NCBI GenBank assembly: GCA_030616825.1 | Contig: JAUWWO010000046.1 | Span: forward strand, 1-5,456 | Direction: 5' to 3' | Source: Candidatus Margulisiibacteriota bacterium | Lineage (GTDB): Bacteria; Margulisbacteria; WOR-1; JAUWWO01 | Length of the DNA stretch: 5,456 bases | Part shown: piece by piece, positions 1 to 5,456 of the stretch | Layout of the letters: the number at the start of each line of letters is the position of its first letter | Numbering within the stretch: position 1 is the first letter of the stretch | Translations under genes and position numbers: made by a program | Notes under the pieces: generated by a model | Told to the model about the DNA's origin: nothing | Databases searched by the model: none | What the model saw: the letters and a program-made list of their open reading frames with translations, nothing else

Positions 1-174
1 AACGATTTCATCCACCCCACCATATTTTTCTATTATCTTCTTCAATTCGTTTATATCATTTTTGATATCACCAGTTCTCTTAATGACCCCAACTCCTTGG
101 GATATGACACCCATAGGATCAGAGATGGCAATCCCAATCCTTTTTTCGCCATAATCAATCCCAATTATCCTCAA
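1..174 (-). CDS. ruvX: RuvX/YqgF family protein (putative Holliday junction resolvase / pre-16S rRNA nuclease), 5' part only
   Basis: The first 58 codons are present; the 3' end lies beyond position 1. The protein opens with RIIGIDYGEKRIGIAISDP, the RNase H-like first strand of RuvX/YqgF, with the catalytic-type Asp at residue 7 and the family's basic KRIG(I/V)A turn. It then runs through a helix (INELKKIIEKYG) to the start of the next strand (VDEIV). Known members are about 140 residues and act in 16S rRNA 5'-end maturation (E. coli YqgF) or are proposed Holliday-junction resolvases. The start is TTG at 174-172. It is the only start-type codon after the in-frame TAA at 195-193, has a ribosome binding site 7 bases upstream, and places the first strand at residue 2 as in homologues. 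The TTG overlaps the alaS stop in a TTGA junction, so translation is probably coupled to alaS. The remaining conserved acidic residues cannot be checked because the gene is cut. Confidence 0.93.
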   Translation of the reverse strand, partial: MRIIGIDYGEKRIGIAISDPMGVISQGVGVIKRTGDIKNDINELKKIIEKYGGVDEIV

Positions 175-2894
175 TGAGCAACACCTTCCAGCTTACTTTT
201 AATCATCTCCAATGCGGTCTCCATTGCTTCGTTTAATTTTGAAGCATCCTTTCCCCCAGCTTCAGCAAGATGTGCCTTTCCTCCACCTCCCCCGCCAACG
301 ACTCTGGCAGCGGCTTTCACAATTGTAGCTGCATTCAATCCCTTCTCTACTAATTCTTTCGTTACAGCACATACGAGAATTGGCTTACCATCAATAACTG
401 ATCCAAATAACATAACACATGAGGGAAATACTTTTATCACTTTATCACATAATTCCCTCAAAACATCTTTCTCTATATCCTTATAAGTGGCCATAACCAC
501 ACGTACTCCGGAGATCTCGGCTGCCTTGGAGGTAAGGAGTGGCAGTTCTTCATCGATTTTCTTAGATGAGAGTTTATGGGTTTCTTTTCTGATGCTCTCG
601 ATTCTATCTTTAAGCCTTTCGTTCCTTTCCTGGAGATGACTCATGAATTTATCAACTGCAACTAAATCCTTATTCCTTAAAGCGCTCTTTATCGTGTTTA
701 CTTCTTCACTGGTTATCTCAAACACTTCAAAATCCGCAAGAGGGGCACCACCGAGCTGCTCCTTTTTGAACTCCTCAGCTTTGCAGGCGCAGATCAAATC
801 CACATTTTGCCTGCGCACGTCTTCCAAACTTGAGAGAACGTATTCTATGACTTTGCTGCCTGCCACTGCTTCTATACGGCGAACGCCCGCTGCCACAGCT
901 CCCTCAGACCGGATTTTGAAAAGCTCTATGGTTCCTGTGTTTTTAACATGCGTTCCACCACACAGTTCCATGCTGAAGTCCCCTATTTTTATCACCCGAA
1001 CTTTTTTGCCGTATTTTTCGCCGAATAGTGCTACAGCGCCAAGTTTTTGCGCCTCTCCCAATGCGGTCTCAAAAGTCTCTACCTTTATGTTTTCTTTGAT
1101 CTTTGAGTTAACGATTGCCTCAATCTCAGCAATTTCATCATCTTTTAAAGCTCCAACATGAGTATAATCAAAGCGAAAATAATCCGGTGCAACGTAGGAC
1201 CCAGTCTGCCGTACCTCCTCACCCAGAACTATACGCAACGCCCTGTGTAGAAGATGTGTTGCCGTATGATGATTAGCTGTGCTGTATCGTTTCCCTCCAT
1301 CAACTGTTGCCTTGACAGCTTTTCTTGGTTTTAGGTCCCCTACATCTTTAACTTTATGGAGAATAACCCCTCCGGGGGTTCTAAGGGTGTCGGTAACCTT
1401 TACCTCACCTTCCGCAAAGGACAAACTTCCCTTATCACCAACTTGCCCTCCTCCCTCGGGATAGAATGGAGTCTTATCCAATATTATTATTTTTTCGTCA
1501 GGGAAAACCGCTAAAATCCTTGTATCAACTTGAAGGTTATCATGTCCTACAAACTTTGTGGCAGGAAACTTTGAATACTTAGAAATATCTAAATAGGGTT
1601 TTTCTTTCTTCATCCCCGCAGCCCTGGCCCGCTCGCGCTGAGCGGCCATTTGTTGCTCAAAACCCTTGATATCCACTGAGAAGCGAGATTCAGCAACGAT
1701 CTCAGATATAAGCTCAAGCGGAAAACCACAGGTATCATGGAGCCTAAAGGCCTCTTTTCCTGGAATCAGTTTGTCGCTACTGTGAGCTGCCATAATTTCG
1801 GAGAGAAGCCCCAGTCCCTGTTCCAACGTGACTATAAAGTTTTCTTCTTCGCTTTTTATTATCTTAGAAATATAACCGGCCTTTTGTTTAAGCTCTGGGT
1901 AAAAATCTTTCCCAAGAGCCACCACTACACTCGACAGATTATAAAGAAAAGGAACATCTATCTTTGCCATCCTTCCAAAGCGTACCGCCCTCCTGACAAG
2001 TCTTCTTAGGACATATCCCCGCCCTTCATTTAAAGGAAGGGTCCCATCAGCAATAAGATAGGTTATTGCCCGTATATGATCGGAGATTATGTTAACCAGG
2101 TTGAGTTGTTTTTCTTCCTTTACCTTGATGAGCTTTTGCACTTTAGAAACGATTGGCTTGAAGAGGTCTGTTTCAAAATTTGATGAAACTCCCTGAAGCA
2201 CTGATGCAATTCTTTCCAGTCCCATTCCTGTATCTATCCCTTTTGACGGAAGATTCCCACGTTTTCCTTTCTCATCGCGATTTAACTCAATAAACACTAG
2301 ATTCCAGAGCTCTAAGAATCTATCGCAGTCGCACCCCGGCATACAATCTGGTCTTCCACAACCAAAGCAAGAACCCATATCCCAATATATCTCAGAACAG
2401 GGACCACAGGGACCGGTAGGACCAGCAAACCAAAAATTGTTATCTTCTCCCAACCTGTATACCCTCTCCTTAGGGACACCAATGGTTTCCGTCCAGATAG
2501 AGGCAGCCTCATCGTCTTTTTCAAAAACTGCAACAGAAAGTCTATCCTTGTCAAGACCAAGCTCTTTGGTCAAGAACTCCCAAGCCCAAGAGATGGCTTC
2601 CCTCTTGAAGTAATCCCCAAAAGAGAAGTTTCCTAGCATCTCAAAGAATGTATGGTGCCTAGGGGTTTTGCCCACATGCTCGATATCCACCATCCTTATG
2701 CATTTCTGACAGGTGGTCACACGCTTATACTTTGGCTTCTCTTCTCCCAGGAATATGGGCTTAAACTGTAGCATCCCTGCAAGGGTAAGTAGCACTGTAG
2801 GATCGCTTGGAACAAGTGAAGAAGAAGGAAGTATCTTGTGGTCCAGACTTTCGAAGTATTTTAAAAATTTTGTCCTTATCTCGCTTCCTTTCAA
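171..2894 (-). CDS. alaS: Alanyl-tRNA synthetase (class II, bacterial type), complete
   Basis: The 907-residue cytosolic enzyme charges tRNA-Ala with alanine and hydrolyses mischarged Ser/Gly-tRNA-Ala. All domains are visible in order. The catalytic core (about 1-240) has RHHTFFEMLGNFSFGDYFK (79-97) and class II motif 3 GMGLERI (223-229). Next is the helical tRNA-recognition region with SDHIRAITYLIADG and NEGRGYVLRR (271-298). The editing domain (about 450-700) has the zinc ligands HTATH (H543, H547) and CGGTH (C645, H649). A charged helical linker (about 750-785) leads to the C-Ala/DHHA1 domain with its poly-Gly VVGGGGGGK and EAGGKD (866-883). Length is near the family norm (E. coli 876). 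A Cys-rich insert lies at 163-190. The start is TTG at 2894: its N-terminus KGSEIRTKFLKYFES matches the family start exactly, and the next Met is residue 41, inside the core. The gene begins 2 bases after the tmk stop and overlaps ruvX by 4 bases. No frameshift or missing catalytic residue is seen. Confidence 0.99.
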   Translation of the reverse strand: MKGSEIRTKFLKYFESLDHKILPSSSLVPSDPTVLLTLAGMLQFKPIFLGEEKPKYKRVTTCQKCIRMVDIEHVGKTPRHHTFFEMLGNFSFGDYFKREAISWAWEFLTKELGLDKDRLSVAVFEKDDEAASIWTETIGVPKERVYRLGEDNNFWFAGPTGPCGPCSEIYWDMGSCFGCGRPDCMPGCDCDRFLELWNLVFIELNRDEKGKRGNLPSKGIDTGMGLERIASVLQGVSSNFETDLFKPIVSKVQKLIKVKEEKQLNLVNIISDHIRAITYLIADGTLPLNEGRGYVLRRLVRRAVRFGRMAKIDVPFLYNLSSVVVALGKDFYPELKQKAGYISKIIKSEEENFIVTLEQGLGLLSEIMAAHSSDKLIPGKEAFRLHDTCGFPLELISEIVAESRFSVDIKGFEQQMAAQRERARAAGMKKEKPYLDISKYSKFPATKFVGHDNLQVDTRILAVFPDEKIIILDKTPFYPEGGGQVGDKGSLSFAEGEVKVTDTLRTPGGVILHKVKDVGDLKPRKAVKATVDGGKRYSTANHHTATHLLHRALRIVLGEEVRQTGSYVAPDYFRFDYTHVGALKDDEIAEIEAIVNSKIKENIKVETFETALGEAQKLGAVALFGEKYGKKVRVIKIGDFSMELCGGTHVKNTGTIELFKIRSEGAVAAGVRRIEAVAGSKVIEYVLSSLEDVRRQNVDLICACKAEEFKKEQLGGAPLADFEVFEITSEEVNTIKSALRNKDLVAVDKFMSHLQERNERLKDRIESIRKETHKLSSKKIDEELPLLTSKAAEISGVRVVMATYKDIEKDVLRELCDKVIKVFPSCVMLFGSVIDGKPILVCAVTKELVEKGLNAATIVKAAARVVGGGGGGKAHLAEAGGKDASKLNEAMETALEMIKSKLEGVAH
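182..189 (-). promoter_or_regulatory. Ribosome binding site of ruvX inside the alaS 3' end
   Basis: GGAAGGTG reads on the minus strand within the last codons of alaS, with 7 bases to the TTG at 174. It resembles the GGAGGTG anti-SD complement with one inserted base. It decides the non-ATG start of ruvX, since no ATG or GTG lies between the upstream in-frame stop and this TTG. Confidence 0.6.
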
Positions 2895-2896
2895 GT

Positions 2897-3532
2897 TTAT
2901 CCCCTCGCTGCAAGATATTCATTAGCAATTTCTCTTATCTCCAACTCGACCTCGCTCTTGGTTTTCTCGGAATTAATCACTTTTATCCTAGAAGAGGCCT
3001 CAGAGGCAATCCTTAAATATAGAGCTCTAACCCTCTCATGAAACTCCAGGTTTTGGCGTTCAAAACGGTCACGCAAAGACCTTCCCTTCATCCCCCTTTT
3101 TATTCCGATCGAAGGGGAAACATCCAAAATGAAAGTAAGATCAGGTATGACCCCGTTTGAAGAAATAGCGTTTATATATCTTACCACATCTTCTGGTAAA
3201 CCTCTTCCTCCAATCTGATACGCTGTAGTAGAATCGATAAATCTGTCGCTTATCACGATATTTCCCTCTCGCAATGCCGGCAGGACTACCCGCTCCATGT
3301 GCTCGATCCGGTCAGCGGCAAAGAGCATGAGCTCAGTATAGGATGTAAGTGAGCTCTTATTGAAAAGTAAAATCCTTCTGATACTCTGACCAAGCTCTGT
3401 ACCGCCAGGCTCATGGGTTAAAATTACTTTATAGCCCTTTCTCTGAAGATACTTCTTAAGACTCTTTGAATGTGTGGTTTTTCCACAACCTTCACCACCT
3501 TCGAATGTAATCAGTATCCCTTTGGCTTTCAT
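2897..3532 (-). CDS. tmk: Thymidylate kinase (dTMP kinase)
   Basis: A 211-residue cytosolic P-loop kinase that phosphorylates dTMP to dTDP with ATP, the shared last specific step of dTTP supply. Numbered from the ATG at 3532, landmarks are the Walker A loop GGEGCGKT (12-19), the substrate-loop EPGGT (41-45), the helix ELMLFAADRIEH, the DRF triad at 96-98 (DRY/DRH in relatives) followed by DSTTAYQ and GGRG, the strand PDLTFILDV, and a basic LID KGRSLRDRFER (149-159). Length fits bacterial TMP kinases (205-215). The frame opens two codons earlier at a TTG (3538), but GGAGG at 3547-3543 would then be only 4 bases away; it is 10 bases from the ATG, which is slightly long but better, so the ATG is preferred. 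The gene starts 40 bases after the lptD-like stop and ends 2 bases before alaS. Cys replaces the more usual Ala/Ser in the P-loop, a variation I believe occurs in other TMP kinases. Confidence 0.98.
   Translation of the reverse strand: MKAKGILITFEGGEGCGKTTHSKSLKKYLQRKGYKVILTHEPGGTELGQSIRRILLFNKSSLTSYTELMLFAADRIEHMERVVLPALREGNIVISDRFIDSTTAYQIGGRGLPEDVVRYINAISSNGVIPDLTFILDVSPSIGIKRGMKGRSLRDRFERQNLEFHERVRALYLRIASEASSRIKVINSEKTKSEVELEIREIANEYLAARG
2901..2906 (-). promoter_or_regulatory. Ribosome binding site of alaS inside the tmk 3' end
   Basis: GAGGGG on the minus strand lies in the last Arg-Gly codons of tmk, 6 bases upstream of the TTG at 2894. Ribosomes ending tmk at 2897 cover this site, so alaS translation is probably coupled to tmk. 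The site supports the TTG start. Confidence 0.7.
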
Positions 3533-3542
3533 ATACAAAAAA

Positions 3543-3547
3543 CCTCC
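3543..3547 (-). promoter_or_regulatory. Ribosome binding site of tmk
   Basis: A perfect GGAGG on the minus strand lies in the 40-base gap after the lptD-like gene. Spacing is 10 bases to the ATG at 3532 and 4 bases to the alternative in-frame TTG at 3538; the T-rich spacer separates them. The distance favours the ATG. Confidence 0.75.
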
Positions 3548-3572
3548 AATCTAGCGTTAAGCTGTTTTAGAA

Positions 3573-5069
3573 TCATTGGGTAACCAAACCAATCCCCAGT
3601 TGAACTTCGTTTCTCAGTGCCCTGTAGGTAAAGGTTAAATCAAAACAATGAAGCCTTGTGGATACAAAGTAATCAATATCCTTAGCATCCCACGATGGCA
3701 CATAGTATTCAACACTTGCCCCCAGACGGCTTCCGTAAACATCAAAGTATGAGTTTGCATAAATTTCGTCACTAGGACGGAACCGGTATTTCTCAAAGTT
3801 AAAAGGGCTCATCCCTTCGTGTAAGAGCAGGGGCTTATATCCAAGTCCTGATTCGAAAAATTCGCTCCATCTCTTGCGCAACCCCAGGTGTCCGGTTAAT
3901 TTCTGCCAGATTGAACCTTCGCTATACCACTTGCCCACGAAGTCTAAACCCTCGATCAACGAGAGAGATGAGGAGATTGGAAAGTCATAAGAAAGTCCAC
4001 AGGTTAAAGCAGTCCTCGAAGCTTCAAGCGTGGTTGACTCTTCAAGTACTCTACCTCCCCTTAGTTCACCAGAATACTTAAGATTATCAAAAAGGTAATC
4101 TTCGTTGACTCTCAAAGCAACGTCTGGCAAGAAGCTCACACGAAAAAAGTTTATTCTCTCTCTGCTTGAAAGAGTAAGCTCAAATTCCATCTTTTTGTTC
4201 CTTGGGACATTAAATAAGCTGTACAAGAATTCATCAGATCCCCTCCTCCCGACCTCGTCTCCAAAGGACCTCAAATAAGTGAGACCTCCCCACCATCCAT
4301 CGACCTGCGAGGTATGTATCCTGGCATTGCAACTATTCCATTCGTTAGCTATATAATTACCCTCAACCCCTCCCCCGGGTCCTTTTTTCGATGCATAAGT
4401 AAGATTTACCCTTCCATAAACTTGCCTTGATGTATGCCAAGCCAGTCTCTCGATCACATACGTTCCATCGTCGTCATTTGATCCAATCTCTGGTATTGGG
4501 GCAGTATTCCTTCTCTCTGGACTGAGATCGTATATATATGTCGGAACCGGTAGTATCGGGACCGGCCCTAAATAAAACCAACCCCAGTAAGCAGCGAGCC
4601 ATCTATTTTTAGGGTAAAGCGTGAGAGCGCTCGCCGAAATATGGTAATGAGGAAGATCTGCATCACAGGAAGTAAACGACGCACCATCCAAGGAGATTTC
4701 CTCTGGATCGAGCTCAATGGATCTCCCTTTCAAATAAAGCCCCCTGAAAATCATGTCTACATTTTTGGCACTTCCCCGTCTTGTGTCTATCCCATAATCG
4801 AGGGTTTCTCCTGCTATCCATTGATCTTCGACCACCAATGTAAATGCCTTGGGGGCAAGGATCCTTCGCTCAGTGGTCAAGTAAATAATATGGGCTGCAT
4901 CTATCCTTAAGTCTTTATATGTGGCAACCACATTTCCAGAGGCTTCAATGAGTTCCTTTTCTTTATCATATTCAACATTATCAGCGTTTATTATCAGATC
5001 TTCCTCGGCAGAAGCAATCCCAAGTAAAAAAAATAAAGAGATTATTACAGCTCTTTTTAGATGCTTCAA
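3573..5069 (-). CDS. lptD: Compact LptD/OstA-family LPS-assembly outer membrane protein
   Basis: A 498-residue exported protein, predicted to be the outer-membrane translocon that places lipopolysaccharide in the outer leaflet. Numbered from the TTG at 5069: residues 1-21 are a signal peptide (KHLKR, then a hydrophobic stretch, cleavage after IASA). Residues 22 to about 125 are an OstA/LptA-like jellyroll opening LIINADNVEYDKEKELIEASGNV. Next comes SLDGASFTSCD (C135), like the FTSC of E. coli LptD (C173). Then WFYLGPVPILPVPTY (about 164-178) matches the LptD hinge before the barrel. About 300 residues of alternating strands and turns end in HCFDLTFTYRA (C475) and a last strand. E. coli LptD is 784 residues, so this barrel is much smaller. 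TTG 5069 is preferred because AAGGA lies 7 bases upstream; an in-frame TTG at 5102 would add 11 residues and lacks a well-placed site. Neighbours are dnaB (45-base gap) and tmk. A non-LPS OstA-like role cannot be excluded. Confidence 0.82.
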   Translation of the reverse strand: MKHLKRAVIISLFFLLGIASAEEDLIINADNVEYDKEKELIEASGNVVATYKDLRIDAAHIIYLTTERRILAPKAFTLVVEDQWIAGETLDYGIDTRRGSAKNVDMIFRGLYLKGRSIELDPEEISLDGASFTSCDADLPHYHISASALTLYPKNRWLAAYWGWFYLGPVPILPVPTYIYDLSPERRNTAPIPEIGSNDDDGTYVIERLAWHTSRQVYGRVNLTYASKKGPGGGVEGNYIANEWNSCNARIHTSQVDGWWGGLTYLRSFGDEVGRRGSDEFLYSLFNVPRNKKMEFELTLSSRERINFFRVSFLPDVALRVNEDYLFDNLKYSGELRGGRVLEESTTLEASRTALTCGLSYDFPISSSLSLIEGLDFVGKWYSEGSIWQKLTGHLGLRKRWSEFFESGLGYKPLLLHEGMSPFNFEKYRFRPSDEIYANSYFDVYGSRLGASVEYYVPSWDAKDIDYFVSTRLHCFDLTFTYRALRNEVQLGIGLVTQ

Positions 5070-5076
5070 TATAGTT

Positions 5077-5084
5077 TCCTTCCC
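5077..5084 (-). promoter_or_regulatory. Ribosome binding site deciding the lptD-like start
   Basis: GGGAAGGA on the minus strand, with AAGGA 7 bases from the TTG at 5069. This places the start directly before a short basic n-region (KHLKR) and hydrophobic core, a normal signal-peptide layout, and argues against the upstream in-frame TTG at 5102. Confidence 0.65.
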
Positions 5085-5090
5085 GTCTCT

Positions 5091-5110
5091 AAAACCAGCC
5101 AAAACAGCCA
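5091..5110 (-). repeat. Short imperfect tandem repeat in the dnaB-lptD gap
   Basis: Two adjacent 10-base units on the plus strand, aaaaccagcc and aaaacagcca, match apart from a one-base shift. They lie in the 45-base spacer just upstream of the lptD-like ribosome binding site. With only two copies this may be chance or slippage; no function is claimed. Confidence 0.3.
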
Positions 5111-5114
5111 GTAA

Positions 5115-5456
5115 CTAAACTACCTCTTCATATCTGCTCTCTTTGCTTGAGAACTTGGCTATCTCCTTTCGGAAAACAAGTTCAATCGTGCCCACAGGAC
5201 CGTTCCGTTGCTTGGCGATAATCACTTCGGCGATATTGCCCTTTGACGATTTTGGATTGTAATAATCCTCACGATGAATAAATAAAACCACATCAGCTGT
5301 TTGCTCTATTTCCCCAGACTCCCTGAGATCCGAAAGGAGGGGCCTCCGGTCGTGTCTCTGTTCAATAGCGCGGGAGAGCTGAGAAACAGCGATTACTGGG
5401 ATATCCAGCTCCTTGGCAAGTATTTTGAGGGACCGGGCTATCTCAGAAACTTCCTG
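5115..5456 (-). CDS. dnaB: Replicative DNA helicase DnaB, C-terminal 113 residues
   Basis: The frame is open from the window edge at 5456 to the TAG at 5117-5115, so only the last 113 codons of a protein normally about 440-460 residues are present. The fragment is the end of the RecA-like ATPase domain of the hexameric 5'-3' fork helicase. It shows [15 protein letters not shown] (fragment residues 15-29, the helicase H3 region with its sensing Gln), then [21 protein letters not shown] (37-57, DNA-loop region), then [17 protein letters not shown] (77-93, motif H4 with the KQR arginine-finger element) and a short charged tail. Walker A and B and the N-terminal primase-binding domain lie outside the window. 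The DnaB intein insertion site near SQLSR is uninterrupted. No terminator follows; 45 bases separate the stop from the lptD-like start, so read-through into the downstream genes is likely. Confidence 0.97.
   Translation of the reverse strand, partial: QEVSEIARSLKILAKELDIPVIAVSQLSRAIEQRHDRRPLLSDLRESGEIEQTADVVLFIHREDYYNPKSSKGNIAEVIIAKQRNGPVGTIELVFRKEIAKFSSKESRYEEVV

Noticed and set aside
643..1161. A 172-codon plus-strand open frame opposite alaS
   Set aside because: It is antisense to the editing domain of alaS, is Ser/Thr/Ala-rich as expected from mirrored codons, has no recognisable domain, and the alaS frame is conserved throughout.
1737..2009. A 90-codon plus-strand open frame opposite alaS
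   Set aside because: It is a shadow of the AlaRS tRNA-recognition region, with no family resemblance and no independent gene signal.
2312..2560. An 82-codon minus-strand frame inside alaS
   Set aside because: It is a frame-shifted reading of the AlaRS catalytic core, which is intact in the main frame.
2713..3016. Two overlapping plus-strand open frames across the alaS-tmk junction
   Set aside because: They run antisense to well-conserved ends of both genes and have no recognisable product.
3533..3572. Possible terminator in the lptD-tmk gap
   Set aside because: Only a 3-base-pair stem (AGC/GCT) could be found, and the T-run follows GGAGG, so it is the spacer of the tmk start rather than a terminator.
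5070..5102. Longer lptD-like N-terminus from the TTG at 5102
   Set aside because: No ribosome binding site at a proper distance; the extra 11 residues precede an already complete signal peptide, while the TTG at 5069 has AAGGA 7 bases upstream.
4641..5118. Plus-strand open frames opposite the lptD-like N-terminus
   Set aside because: They mirror the signal peptide and OstA-like domain and show no domain of their own.
5368..5382. Possible DnaB intein at the SQLSR site
   Set aside because: The DnaB frame reads through [10 protein letters not shown] without interruption.

Overview
The window is one tightly packed, unidirectional gene cluster, all read from the minus strand. In transcription order (high to low coordinates) it holds: the 3' end of a replicative DNA helicase gene (dnaB); a small LptD/OstA-family outer-membrane lipopolysaccharide-assembly protein; thymidylate kinase (tmk); alanyl-tRNA synthetase (alaS); and the 5' end of ruvX/yqgF. 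Gaps are 45, 40 and 2 bases, and the last junction overlaps by 4 bases. I see no convincing internal promoter or terminator, so the five genes are probably co-transcribed from a promoter beyond the 5456 edge. No RNA gene, mobile element, CRISPR array or stretch over 300 bases without a gene is present.

The organism is a bacterium: AlaRS, TMP kinase and DnaB are all of bacterial type. It is very likely a diderm with an LPS-like outer membrane, because the LptD-family protein carries a cleavable signal peptide and LptD landmarks. Base composition is moderate (roughly low forties % GC by eye) and looks even across the window, with no sign of recent transfer. The neighbourhood (lptD beside dnaB and tmk rather than surA/pdxA) and the Cys-rich AlaRS insert argue against a typical gammaproteobacterium. 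A deep-branching diderm lineage such as Synergistota is possible, but that is a guess.

Four of the genes are housekeeping functions: fork unwinding, dTTP supply, tRNA-Ala charging, and a RuvX nuclease-family protein linked to rRNA maturation or Holliday-junction processing. The fifth serves envelope assembly. I see no new defence or mobile system. The points most worth following are the compact LptD, which has only about 300 residues for its barrel yet keeps both the N-terminal-domain cysteine and the C-terminal cysteine needed for one interdomain disulfide, and the use of TTG as start codon in three of the four starts visible here.
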